64,000 nt of DNA from Drosophila pseudoobscura (Eukaryota; Arthropoda; Insecta; Diptera; Drosophilidae): contig NC_046681.1 in the NCBI RefSeq assembly GCF_009870125.1, forward strand, positions 28,852,001 to 28,916,000, in the 5' to 3' direction. The notes beneath the pieces were generated by a model, which saw nothing but the letters and a program-made list of their open reading frames with translations, ran no database searches and was not told where the DNA came from. A program made the position numbers and the translations under genes. This document shows positions 38,167 through 47,840 of this stretch, piece after piece. Within the stretch, counting starts at the first letter, position 1, and every line of letters starts with the position of its first letter.

Positions 38167-38339
38167 TTAGTCGTAATAGTAATCACCAAAGTAATCCTCG
38201 TCCGCTTTAAGAAATAAGGTATTACTAATTACAATTCCAACTACAGTTAGAGATACTACGCAAATTACTCACTTATATCGGAGAAGAATAAATCGTTGAG
38301 GAAAGCCAGAAATATTTCAATAAGCTCACAGCAATCCAT
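38167..38339 (-). CDS. Micro-gene B: 34-residue two-exon peptide
   Basis: Exon 1 is 38273-38339 and exon 2 is 38167-38204; the 68-base intron has a GTGAGT donor and a TTCTTAAAG acceptor (a less favoured A before AG) in phase 1. Exon 1 encodes MDCCELIEIFLAFLNDLFF plus three residues. Exon 2 is almost only Asp, Glu, Tyr and Gly (DEDYFGDYYYD). A TATAAATA box on the minus strand (38377-38384) lies about 40 bases before the ATG, so the leader must be very short. It matches micro-genes A and C in exon lengths, intron phase and the hydrophobic-then-acidic layout, though primary sequence identity is low. Function unknown. Confidence 0.55.
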
Positions 38340-38376
38340 GGTGTATGATATAATTCTGGATACTTGCGGGATTTTG

Positions 38377-38384
38377 TATTTATA
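38377..38384 (-). promoter_or_regulatory. TATA box of micro-gene B
   Basis: TATAAATA on the minus strand, 38 bases upstream of the micro-gene B start codon. Spacing fits a transcription start within 10-15 bases of the ATG. Confidence 0.5.
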
Positions 38385-38503
38385 GTAGATAAACGTTGAA
38401 GGTTAATGCTTTGGATGACCATTATTAGGAGTAATTTAATAAATGTTATAATATTCATTTTAGCATTTTATTATGGGACATTTTTATAATGATTCCTATC
38501 GCA

Positions 38504-38720
38504 CTAAGAGTTGTAATCGTCATCGCTGCTTTCAGCTGGAAATTCAGTAATGTTTTGAAATGGTTTTAGTGTATGTCGAATCAGGAAAATCGAATGTTAC
38601 TAGTGTTGATTTTATATATTACTTATCCAGTTCCTCTTCTCCTATATCCTCCAACTTACAGCCGAATAATACGTCTCCAATGAACTCCAATATCATTCCA
38701 ATTATTTCACAGTTCTCCAT
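38504..38720 (-). CDS. Micro-gene C: 30-residue two-exon peptide
   Basis: Exon 1 is 38660-38720 and exon 2 is 38504-38535; the 124-base intron has GTAAGT and TTTCCAG borders in phase 1. Exon 1 encodes MENCEIIGMILEFIGDVLFG, an amphipathic hydrophobic helix. The split codon is Ser and exon 2 is acidic (ESSDDDYNS). A TATATAAAA box on the minus strand (38777-38785) sits about 57 bases before the ATG. MENC-E-I-I here and MDCC-E-L-I in gene B align at the N-terminus, the clearest sequence sign of common origin. Function unknown. Confidence 0.55.
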
Positions 38721-38776
38721 CACTTCGCCGTTATGATTTACAAACTTTTACTAAACCTTAGAGCCCTCAACAATGG

Positions 38777-38785
38777 TTTTATATA
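38777..38785 (-). promoter_or_regulatory. TATA box of micro-gene C
   Basis: TATATAAAA on the minus strand, 57 bases upstream of the micro-gene C ATG. Most neighbours in this window look like TATA-less housekeeping genes, so TATA boxes in front of two of these three genes suggest tissue-restricted expression. Confidence 0.5.
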
Positions 38786-38906
38786 CAATTTGGTCATACA
38801 TTTGGCCTTATAGTATGTACTATATGTATATACGATTATCTGTTTTGAACTTGGTACATTTCCATGGCTAATCGTACATACTTCATTTAATGGCAATCCA
38901 TTTCGC

Positions 38907-38942
38907 TATAAATACAATTATTTTGGTTCAGCATGATATTCC
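38907..38942 (+). promoter_or_regulatory. Orphan plus-strand TATA-initiator promoter
   Basis: TATAAATA (38907-38914) is followed about 24 bases later by a TTCAGC initiator-like site (near 38937-38942). This is good core-promoter spacing on the plus strand. No plus-strand gene follows: the next ATG opens only eight codons, and then comes the 3' end of Atp23 on the minus strand. It may drive an antisense or non-coding transcript, or be chance in AT-rich DNA. Confidence 0.3.
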
Positions 38943-39001
38943 AAACGTTTAAAGATTAAAACATAGTTTTATTAAAAACAAACACATCCATTACAGCCAT
39001 T

Positions 39002-39937
39002 TCAATAAACGTCATAGCCGTACATGGGTCCCTCCATGTAGGCTTTCTGTTGGTCCGTGGAATTGCGACGGATTCTTCTGCCGATGGGCTCTAGATCCGC
39101 ATAGCACTTGGGAAAAACCCGCTCCACAGCCGCAATGGCATCTGATTTGCTTATATTCCGCACAGCCAGCACAGAGGCCAAGGCCTTGGTCTTGACGCAG
39201 TTCTAGGGATCATAATAGATCAAGATAAAACGATTTAGCATACGAATTTACTTTGAAATTGATTCACCCACCTGATGCGCCTCTTTAACGTTAAAGGGTG
39301 AGGCATCGCCCTGGAACATGGCACTCAAAAAAGAGCAATGGGCCAGATTGGCCGCTCGGATCTCCGTACACGCCAGGTGATCTACATTTCGGAAGTCCAG
39401 ATCGTTGTTGCAGTAATCGAACATGTGTATCATTTCATGCGTAAGCACGCCATGCACCATGCTTTTGTTCTTGGCCATATTCTGGCAGACCACAATCTGA
39501 TTCAACTTTGGATCGTAGCCACCAGTCACGGAGGGATCACACACCTCGCAGGAGATGTGCCGACGCAGGTCGATGGGGCACCCGGAACTCTTCAGTGCTC
39601 CCATCATTAGTTTGACCAGTGGACCGTTCTTCACACACCAATAGACATTCTGTTCACACTTATAGCGATCAATGTTCTCCTGACCTTCCATACCAAAGAG
39701 GATGCGTGTCCACTTGGGCTTGAAGGTTACGCCGCGTCGCTCCGGATACAGATCATAGCCCCAATCCTTACTCTCATTGCTGGGCGTTTGGTCGTTGGAG
39801 CGGTTGGCGTCCTGAACATCCTGGGAATCGATTGCAACGACGGGTGGAGTTGGTGGCTTTGCCTTTGTGTCAGTGGGCGTTTCAATATCTATAGGCGTGG
39901 GCGCTTCTTTGGCCCACACTTTTGTCAGAAAATCCAT
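39002..39937 (-). CDS. Mitochondrial inner-membrane metalloprotease Atp23 (peptidase M76)
   Basis: Intermembrane-space zinc peptidase. The yeast homologue processes the Atp6 precursor and helps assemble ATP synthase; the human homologue is ATP23/XRCC6BP1. Two exons (39272-39937 and 39002-39202) join in phase 0 and give 288 residues. The first 70 residues are Pro/Thr/Asp-rich and variable. The conserved core contains several Cys (CEQNVYWC, CEVCD) and the zinc-binding HEMIH within LTHEMIHMFDYC, with the following Asp-rich segment and CTEIRAANL. The C-terminal exon holds the conserved basic/aromatic end. I believe the D. melanogaster orthologue is CG5131. The gene is divergent from GCS2beta across 0.8 kb that holds a dispersed repeat. 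Confidence 0.9.
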
Positions 39938-40012
39938 AGTTTAGAGGATTTCTAAATCTCCAATTGGTTGAATAACAAACCGGCAGCTGATTTGGTCAGC
40001 GATACCAGACCG

Positions 40013-40330
40013 CTACAAAATTAAATAGAAGGGGCTTAAGAGTGCTAAGTTCGTTTTTCATCATACGCGGCGCTATATTGTTGTTGAGGAAACAAATTTC
40101 AGGAAAAAACAATCAAAGTAATCGCCGTAGTAGGAAAACAAGTCAAGCATTTAAAATACGCCAGTCAAGTAGAAAATTGATTCATTAATCGGATAAAATT
40201 ATGCGGGCAGGGCTGAGAGATCTATCTAGCCAGTAATATTTGACGGAATATCAAAAACGAGGAATATGTATAATAGAAATTGAATTCGTCAGTATATTTT
40301 AAAATGAGGCGGTATAATTTGGTATATTTC
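40013..40330 (+). repeat. Dispersed repeat copy 1, upstream of GCS2beta
   Basis: About 300 bases that match, on the opposite strand, the sequence at roughly 52,800-53,095 upstream of Aac11. Shared landmarks in order are CTAAGTTCG, TTGTTGTTGAGGA, GTCAAGTAGAAAATTGATTC, GGGCAG-GCTGAGAGATCTAT, AGTAATATTTGACGGAATAT and GAATTCGTCAGTATATTT. By eye, identity is about 80 percent with indels. A third shorter copy lies near 53,290-53,400. Confidence 0.65.
40288..40329 (+). promoter_or_regulatory. Two Ohler motif-6 elements upstream of GCS2beta
   Basis: GTCAGTATATTT (40288-40299) and TTTGGTATATTT (40318-40329) both match KTYRGTATWTTT exactly. Motif 6 is a TATA-less core-promoter element of broadly expressed fly genes. 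They lie at the right end of the dispersed repeat and about 420-460 bases before the GCS2beta ATG, so another promoter part or a 5'UTR intron must lie between. Confidence 0.5.
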
Positions 40331-40745
40331 CGAGAGTCGGCACCAGTGCTGCCGACTTTTTATCGGAAAAAATGTGTTTCTAACTTGAAGAAAACGAAAA
40401 AAAAAAGCTGAAAATTATTAAACCATTTATTATATTTGAAATCAATTTTGGAATATTTTCAACTTTAAGGTAATCCAAAATTTTGTTAATTAAATTTTAA
40501 CGGAAAAAGGTTGAAAAAGGTTCTTTCTTTTGTGTAACAAGTGGCAAAATCAAAAGATCCAGAATTCCCGCTTCCCGCAATTCACAAATATTTCCCGCAT
40601 TTGGTCTTCACAAAAAGCCAGATCTGACGGGAAAAAAGCTTAATCGGCAGCACTGGTCGGCACTGCTGCCGGCATTTACTATAGCAAATACCACGTAAGA
40701 TTACCATTCCACACTCATACATTAGTCCCAATCACACAAAGTAAT

Positions 40746-42472
40746 ATGCACCGTGCAATAAGCCAGCAGTTGTTAGCGATATTGGCAGCGATATTAGCTT
40801 TAAGCGTGATTCTGTGTGTAGCCACCGAAGTTCCACGCCCCCGCGGAGTATCTCTAATTAAGGCAGCGCTGTATCAGCCTCGAGGGGGCGACAATAGCTG
40901 GACCTGCTTGGATGGTAGCAAAACGATTCCTTTTGTACAGGTGAACGATGACTACTGCGACTGTCCCGACGGGAGCGATGAGCCAGGCACATCCGCCTGC
41001 GCGCAGGGCCAATTTCACTGCCTCAACAAGGGCCACGAGTCTGTGGACATTCCCAGCTCGCGTGTCCAGGATGGCGTGTGTGACTGCTGCGACGGCAGCG
41101 ATGAGTCACAGGTGGTTGGGTGTGCAAACACCTGTGCGGAGTTGGGCGCTGCAGCTGCCATCCAGCGCAGGAATCAAGCAGAGCTCCACAGGCAGGGTGC
41201 TGAGAAGCGACTGGAGATGATTACACGGGGTAGACAACTGAGAGCAGATAGGGAAACACGCCGAATGGAGCTGGAGCGACGTATTAAGGATCAGGAGGCT
41301 CTGAAATCCGAGAAGCAGCAGATTAAGATCAACGCCGAGGCCTTGGAAAGCGATGCTCTGGAGGTCTTCAAGGAGCAACAACGGGAGCTGGATGCGGATA
41401 CCGTTCAGGCCGAAGAGGAACCCCAGCAAATGCGCCACGAAGCTTCGCTCAGCTTTGCGGTGTACGATATTAACAAAGATGGCTTCGTGGAGGTCACCGA
41501 ACTGATGGTGGACATCAATCTCGACCGCGATCGCAACGGCGTGGTCACCGTAGAAGAGGCCAAGTACTTCTTGGATGAACGTGAGCGAGTGGATCTAGAT
41601 GCCTTCGTCACCCTGGCCTGGCCACGCATCAAGCCCTTGAAAATGCTGGCCGAGGGTCTGTTCCAGCCCCCGCATGCGGAAGAGCAGGTTCCTCCAGTCG
41701 GAGAAGTGCCAGTTGAGGCGACCACTGAAGGAGTCCAGCCAACGCCGCCCCAGCAAACCGAAGGTAGGAAGATTTTCACTTGAAAATTATCACCATCGTT
41801 AGACATTTTTATCTAATCAGAATTAAATTTACAGAACAAGTCGACATGGAAGATAGCACGGATGGGGAGGCTGATGAAGAAGGCGACGAAGATCAGTACG
41901 ATGACGAGGATGGAGACGTGGGTGTGGGGGAAGCCTCGCCGGAAGTGGAAGCTCCTGCACCGCCTATTTACGATCCAGAGACACAGCGTCTCGTAGAACA
42001 GGCCAATGAGGCCCGCAATGCCCTGGACGAGGTTGAGCGTAACATACGCGAGATCGAACAGGAAGTCAAGGAGATTGATGAGCAGAGTGCCAAAGACTAC
42101 GGCCCGCAAGAAGAATGGGCAGTGCTGGACGGCGAATGCTATAACTTTGAGGATCGTGAATACGTTTACACTTTGTGTCCGTTCGACAGGGCCTCGCAGA
42201 AGCCCCGAAACGGTGGAGCCGAGACAACCCTCGGTCGCTGGGAGCAATGGATTGGCGAGGGTTACAAGTACTCAAAGCAGAAATACGGCAATGGAGCCGC
42301 CTGCTGGAACGGCCCCCAGCGGTCGGCCATTATCGACATTAGATGCGCTCTGGAGCCACGTATCACGTCAGTTGGCGAGCCCAATCGCTGCGAGTACTAC
42401 TTTGAGTTTGAGACACCAGCCGCCTGCGATAGCGAAGCTCAACAGGCGGAGAACGTGCACGACGAACTTTGA
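40746..42472 (+). CDS. GCS2beta: Glucosidase II beta subunit (ER N-glycan trimming)
   Basis: Non-catalytic beta subunit that holds glucosidase II in the ER lumen and presents mannose-containing glycans to the alpha subunit. Two exons (40746-41763 and 41835-42472) join in phase 1 and give 551 residues. There is a signal peptide (hydrophobic LLAILAAILALSVILCV). Two Cys-rich LDL-receptor-A-like modules follow (CDCPDGSDEPGTSAC, CDCCDGSDES), then a Glu/Arg-rich coiled coil and an EF-hand-like DINKDGFVEVTE. A very acidic stretch at the exon junction leads to a C-terminal mannose-6-phosphate-receptor homology domain (WEQWIGEGYKYSKQ, then the CEYYFEFETPAAC region). The protein ends in the ER-retention signal HDEL. 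AATAAA at 42703-42708 follows. Confidence 0.93.
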
Positions 42473-42762
42473 GAACACGATGGAACGTAAATGTGTCGAT
42501 AGCCCGAAAAGATCAGAGATTTGAAGAGGATTGTATTTTAGTTGTAGAGAGTGGATTCTTTTGAAATATCATATTTGTCGCGATCATTCCCATGCTGAAA
42601 GGAGCGAGGGCGGCCAAGCGCGGGCGAACGTCATTAAGAAATATAGTGAAATCATTCAGTCTATGCATTTAAGCAAAACTTAAGAAAACATGTTTCAATT
42701 TGAATAAAGTGTAAACAGTTAGTATTTTTAAAAGATATTTTAGTTATTTAGTAAATCTGTGT

Positions 42763-43218
42763 CTATGCGTGTGTCTGTGACTCGGTGACGGCCTGCTTGA
42801 TGTCCTCTAGATAGCCGTCCACCTGCTGCTCCAGGGCGAGAATGTGCCCCGTATTGCAGTTTTCCGCCCCAACAAAGGTCAGGATCAATGGCAGCTTGTT
42901 CATTTGGACCACTTGATAGTTGGAATACATCGATATGATGGTCTTGTTGCGACCCAAGCCCAACTTGCTGGCCTGATCGCAGGCTGTCGTGAATGTGGGT
43001 ATAAACGAGGGCATCAGGGCGAAATCCACATTCTTCTCCTGACCCACACGGAGGAGTGGAACGCCGTCACGATCTGTTATCTGTATGACGTGCAGCCCGC
43101 TGACCCTGCGTGAGGAGAGGCGGATAATGATACATGTCGTTTCAGCAATGATACATTACTGATGCGGGACATACTTCTCCAGAAGGCCATTGAAGTACGT
43201 CTTAATGTCGTCCGACAT
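42763..43218 (-). CDS. Lamtor3: Ragulator subunit LAMTOR3 (MP1)
   Basis: Small roadblock-fold scaffold. It pairs with LAMTOR2 in the Ragulator complex on late endosomes and lysosomes, where it recruits Rag GTPases/TORC1 and the MEK-ERK module. Two exons (43175-43218 and 42763-43105) with a 69-base intron give about 128 residues, matching the family. Recognisable are DDIKTYFNGLLEKVSGLHVI at the N-terminus, ITDRDGVPLL, ACDQASKLGLGRNKTI, YQVVQMNKLPL and NTGHILALEQQ. It shares a 258-base divergent promoter with four way stop. Confidence 0.92.
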
Positions 43219-43476
43219 GGATAATGAGCAAAATGGCGACGGAGAAGACTTCAAACTGTTAACTTAACTTTTTTTTCAACATTCACAGCTATTTACACAA
43301 AACAAACCAAGAAACAGCTGATCCAACTATCGATATACATTATACATATATATCGGTAAGAGACCGCGGACTGCTGCGTGGAAAATAGTTTTTTCTTACT
43401 TTTCTTAAATTCTTAGCGTTCGAAAACGGGTTAAAGTAGTCATCTAGTAGTCCCTTAGCTTCAGGTAACTTCCACT
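43219..43476. promoter_or_regulatory. Bidirectional housekeeping promoter of Lamtor3 and fws
   Basis: Within 258 bases between two divergent start codons lie an E-box AACAGCTGAT (Ohler motif 5, around 43313-43322) and a palindromic DRE TATCGATA (43328-43335), spaced 8 bases apart. This is the same motif pair as between the dynein and mEFTs genes. No TATA box suits either gene. Confidence 0.65.
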
Positions 43477-45854
43477 ATGGTGACAGGAGATCCCGGGGCC
43501 ACAAAGCCCACATCTTCAGCCGGTTCAGATGATGACGACTACACATCATCCATGTCCCACCTCACCATCGGCCAGCAGATACAAGAGCTGTCCAAGCGGC
43601 TGCAAAACACCACTGAGGAACTGCATCAGCAAGTGCGTGACAAGCACGGAGCGCTGCTACAGCAGGCCACCCATGCAGGACGCTTTGATGCTGCTCTCAA
43701 TACGCTAGCGGACGAAGTGCAGCGGGTACGAGAGACCGGACATCGCCTCAAGGGCCAAGTGGATACGCAATACCAATTGGTGGAGAATCAAACTCAAGTG
43801 CTGGGTCGCCTTCATGATGTCAGCCATTTACTGCGCTCGGCCGGGACGCTTCTTGCCCTGACGGCCAAATTAAAGAGCACCAAAGATGTGCTACGTCAGG
43901 CGGAGCTCCATTTCGAGCTGGCGCAGCTAATAGATGACAAGGACCTGAAGGACATTGAGTTTGTGCAAAAGGAGCGTGCTTTTGTAATCAGCTCGGGCCA
44001 GAAGATTCGGAATCTAACGCAGATGCAGTTGGTTACTGGACTCCAGGAGCGCAATCAAAATCAAGTGGTTAATGCATTGAAGGTGGGTATTGGAACAGTA
44101 TTGGTGGACCTGCAGATAATCATTGTTTAATTTTAGATCTTCATGAACTTCAATACACTGGAGAAATCCCTTGAGAACCTGTTGGCCACATTCATAGCCG
44201 ACATGGAGCAATCCCTCAAGGAGTGTTTTGCCGGAAACGACATTTCGGTGCTCAACAAGTCGCCCACGCAAGGAACTGGCAGCTCCACGGTTAAACCTGC
44301 TGCATCCCGTGGCCCGGGCAAGACGCCACAGTTGACTACAACGCAAAATTTCCGAGCAAAATTCTGGAAATCTTTGCACTGGCTGCTGTACGACGAGCTC
44401 TACGAAAGTTGCACCCAGATCAAACTGCTCAAAGCGGCTCTGGAGCAGATTAATCAGTTTGGTTACACTTCCGAGTCCTCGGATCAATACATACCCCGTC
44501 GCTTTTGGCAGAAAGTGCAACAGTTGCTGCGAAAATCCTTCGATGAGTGCTCACAACATGTCACCCAGACCCTGCAGGAGGGTCTGTCCAAGTTGCTGAC
44601 TTCGGCGCGCGGCCTGGAGCAGCGTCTAAATGGAGAATTCAAGTTTGAGAACGAACTATTTGCTCCACTGGAGGTGGGCTACGTGAGCAAGTGCGCTGCC
44701 AACATGAAGGCTTGCCTGGCCGGCGTTGATTTGCCAGGAAATGAGACAGTGGACAACTTTATACGCGTGGCTTCCACTGAGCTGAGTGCTGCCTTGATTG
44801 ATGGGCGTCTGACAAATTCGATAGCGAATGTCTTTATCGCCTGTGGCAAGGAACTGTGCACCAAACTGGAGGCGCAAATCAAATTAGGTGCCGACTCCAA
44901 GCAGGTGGTGGACCTGCCCAATCTTCAGCAGCAGCAGAATACTACGCTGGCAAATGTTCTGTATTACTACAAAGATTCAGTACGACGCATGCTGAGCGAT
45001 CTGCAAGTGCAGTTCGAAAAGACCCCAGGAACGGCTAGGGACAATATTTTCCGCTCCCTGGAGCAGGCAGATTTGCTTATTGGAACCATTTTGCAGCAGA
45101 TTATGGAATCAATCATTACAACTATAAGCATAATTATCCTGAGCATGCATCGTGAGCCGGGGCTAAACTCGGAGAGGCTGTCGACCACGGGTCCCTCAAT
45201 GTACATGAAGGAATTGCAAGTGAGTAATCCTTAGATTTGTAATTTTCCTTCTGCTAAAAAATCGTTTGATTGTAGGAGTTTGTCAGCCGTTCCTGGTCGA
45301 ATCACATTGCCCTTTTCGATGATAAGCCCATGACGACGAAATGTGGCCACGAGTTGGCAAAGCGTTGCATAGAGCTCTTCCTACACAATGTCTGCATTTT
45401 GCGTCCCCTGAGCAGAGCGGGAAGGCAGCGGCTAAAGCAGGATTGCCAGCATATGGATCAGGGCCTAAGGCCGCTCTGTGCCAATCTTGCCGAACTTGGC
45501 AAGCCCTCGCGACTTTTGCGCGCCATGTCTCTGCTTATCGTTCAGAGCCCGCAAGAGCTGGTGAAGCAAACGATCGGAGAAGATTCTCTGGTTCCCAGTT
45601 ACATTGTGCTGCTGCTCCTGTTTGGCCACGCCGGAGCGGACCTTCAGTCGCCACACACCACCGCCAATTGGTCAAATGAACGTCTGATCGAGTGGTTGGA
45701 TGGACATACGGCGGAAAGGGAGAAATTGGAGCTGATATCTGGGGCACTACAAAGATATAGGGATAATGCCAGGCGCAAGAATATTCAACAATATGACGAG
45801 GTCTATCCCATGATGGTGGATTATTTTGAACAGGCCCTGAAGGCTATTCCATAA
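43477..45854 (+). CDS. fws: Conserved oligomeric Golgi complex subunit 5 (four way stop)
   Basis: COG-complex tethering subunit for retrograde vesicles at the Golgi. In D. melanogaster fws mutants show failed spermatocyte cytokinesis and Golgi/acroblast defects. Three exons (43477-44082, 44137-45219, 45276-45854) join in phase 0 and give 755 residues, close to the known fly length. The N-terminus has a Ser/Asp-rich lead, then the COG5 helical core (SHLTIGQQIQELSKRLQNT, VQRVRETGHRLKGQV, RAFVISSGQKIRNLTQMQLV). The later helical-bundle region includes AKFWKSLHWLLYDELYESC. AATAAA lies at 45884-45889. An ATG in good leader context (AGGTAACTTCCACTATGG) sets the start. Confidence 0.93.
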
Positions 45855-45967
45855 TTTTTCTTTATAGATCATAAAATATTTAAAATAAATTATGTTCATA
45901 ACACCCTTTTAAAAATCTCTTGAAATCACTTCATAAAATCAGCAGCAAGCAGGCAAGCACAACAAAA

Positions 45968-46231
45968 ATGGAGGGTATCATGCAAAAAAGTGCCAGCCGG
46001 CTAGGAAAATTCAATAATGCAGACAAATGTATCCTTTTATATTATTAAGACTAAGCTATAAAGGAAAGCATGATATCATAATATATTGTGGATATATTTT
46101 TAAAAATATCTTCCTTCACAGAGGACTTATGTACTTATGATTTCCCCCCGCCAGATGGTATCCTATCGTCATTCTTCGACCTGGCCATCGAAAACGGCTA
46201 TGGCAACCAAGGGAGGAGCTACGCGGCCTAG
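45968..46231 (+). pseudogene. Left copy of the palindrome-linked small gene, probably degenerate
   Basis: A 3' exon (46122-46231) after a TTCCTTCACAG acceptor encodes a segment ending GNQGRSYAA and a TAG. It is the counterpart of the exon at 47572-47741, which ends GHRQGRSYAG, and the flanks of both match for hundreds of bases in inverted orientation. An upstream ATG at 45968 gives a plausible 20-codon first exon, but its best donor (after AAAT) creates a stop when joined in phase 1. Only an unlikely donor after ATGGAGG keeps frame. So it is either decayed or spliced in a way I did not find. Confidence 0.4.
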
Positions 46232-47775
46232 ACTCTAAATAGATCTCTGTGTTGTTAGGTTTAAGGATATAGATAGTACGGGTAGATACAAATGTTTTCC
46301 ACTTGTTTATTTATTAATACTAAGCAAAGTTATGAGAAATACAAATGTTAAAAAATAATCCTTGCTGTATTCCGTTTCGGGGAAACTATCCCGATTAAAA
46401 AAAGGCGTGGCCCAGATCGGTTCGCAAATAGCGCAGAAAACTAAATATAGTTGATTTAGGAAAATGTCCTTGATCCTTGATAAGGACTCCATTAACTCCG
46501 GGACATTTTTTCGATCACAGGAAAGTATCGCATGTCCAGATCGGGCAACAAATTGCCGAGAAATCTAAATATGTATGGTTTAGGTTTTTGGAGTCCTTAC
46601 CGAAGGATAAAGGAAATTTTTCTGATCATGGCGGGCCAATTCACCGCCGATCAGGCCTCAAATAATGGAGAAAACATAACGGGTTTGTAATTTATTATTT
46701 TTTAATATGTAGTTCAAGAAATCACCGATAGAGACGACACCGTACAAAAAAAAACTCGCGTCAATCGGCTGGGAATACCAGGCGAACATAAATCAGCAGA
46801 AGGTAGCTGATTTCTTTAATTTTAAGTGCCCCAAAACTATGCTACACTGTTTTTTGCATTTGCTACAGTTGCTTGCCACTGATTTCTGTTCGCCTGGTAT
46901 TCCAGCCATTTGACGCGAGTTCTTTTTGTACGGTGTCGCCTCTATCGGTGACTTCTTGAACTACATATTAAAAATAAAAATTACAAAACCGTTATGTTTT
47001 CTCGGTTATTTGAGGCCCGAACGGGACATGCGACGGCTTCCTGTGATCGGAAAAATGCCCCTGATTTTATGAAGTCCTTTTCAAGGACCAAGGATCAAGG
47101 ATATTTTCTGCAGACATATATATCTTGTTTTCTCCCTTATTTGTGGCCGTATCGGGGCGTGTCATTGCTTCCTGTGTTCGGAAAAATGTCCCTGATTTAA
47201 TGGAGCCCTTATCAAGGACCAAGGATCAAGGATATTTTCTCCAGACATATATATCTTGTTTTCTCCCTTATTTGTGGCCGTATCGGGGCGTGTCATTGCT
47301 TCCTGTGTTCGGAAAAATGTCCCTGATTTAATGGACCCTTATCAAGGATCAAGGAAACTTTCCTTAATAAAAAATATCAAATTTTCTCCGCTATCTGTGA
47401 ACCGATCTTTTTTATCGGGATAGTTTCCCCGAAACAGGATACAGCAAGGATGATTTCTTAACATTTTTATTTATCAGTATAAATAAATAAACAAGTGGAA
47501 AAAATGTGTATCTACTATCTAAATGAGCGCGTATATCCTTAAACATAAGAACAACAGGATATGTCTAGAGTCTAGCCCGCGTAGCTCCTCCCTTGACGAT
47601 GGCCTTTTACGATCTGATCTTGCAGGGTGTGCGGTTCTGTCCTGCTGGGATAGGACTGTGTCTGTCTCAAATACGCCTCGGTAATGCTTGGATAGGTCTT
47701 CGGATACAACTCGGCTTGCGGCAAAGCGTCTTCAAAGTCCTCTGTGAAGAAAGATATAGTATTTAAAAATATATC
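46099..47775. repeat. Large imperfect palindrome (inverted duplication)
   Basis: The left arm (about 46,099-46,802) and right arm (about 46,876-47,775) are reverse complements with local differences; the loop is about 75 bases. Matched landmarks include ACCGTACAAAAA with CTCGCGTCAA near the centre (46,741-46,765 against 46,910-46,933), ATATGTAGTTCAAGAA, GAGAAAACATAACGG, the AAACAAGTGGAAAA region and GGGAGGAGCTACGCGG at both outer ends. Each outer end holds the 3' exon of the same small gene. The right arm is longer because of an internal tandem expansion. Confidence 0.75.
46990..47345. repeat. 131-base tandem repeat in the right palindrome arm
   Basis: Two nearly complete units plus a partial third have a 131-base period, for example starting at 46994, 47125 and 47256. 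Each contains TCGGAAAAATG-CCCTGATTT, AAGGACCAAGGATCAAGGAT and ACATATATATCTTGTTTTCT. Units two and three are almost identical, so the expansion is recent. The left arm has two more diverged units (about 46,440-46,680). Confidence 0.7.
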
Positions 47776-47840
47776 CAAAGTTATATACTGAATTACTTAC
47801 GCGTTTTGCAGGGGAAGCCCAGCGTTTGATTCGATGGCAT
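47572..47840 (-). CDS. Small two-exon gene at the right end of the palindrome, 69 residues
   Basis: Exon 1 is 47801-47840 (MPSNQTLGFPCKT) with a GTAAGT donor. Exon 2 is 47572-47741 after a TTTCTTCACAG acceptor, and they join in phase 1 through a 59-base intron. The product is polar, rich in Gln, Glu, Thr, Tyr and Pro, with repeated TYPS/SYPS-like segments and a basic end (GHRQGRSYAG). It has no signal peptide or membrane segment. I recognise no family. The frame is intact, unlike the inverted left copy. Confidence 0.5.

Noticed and set aside
46994..47331. Two similar 68-codon frames
   Set aside because: They are translations of the 131-base tandem repeat rather than genes.
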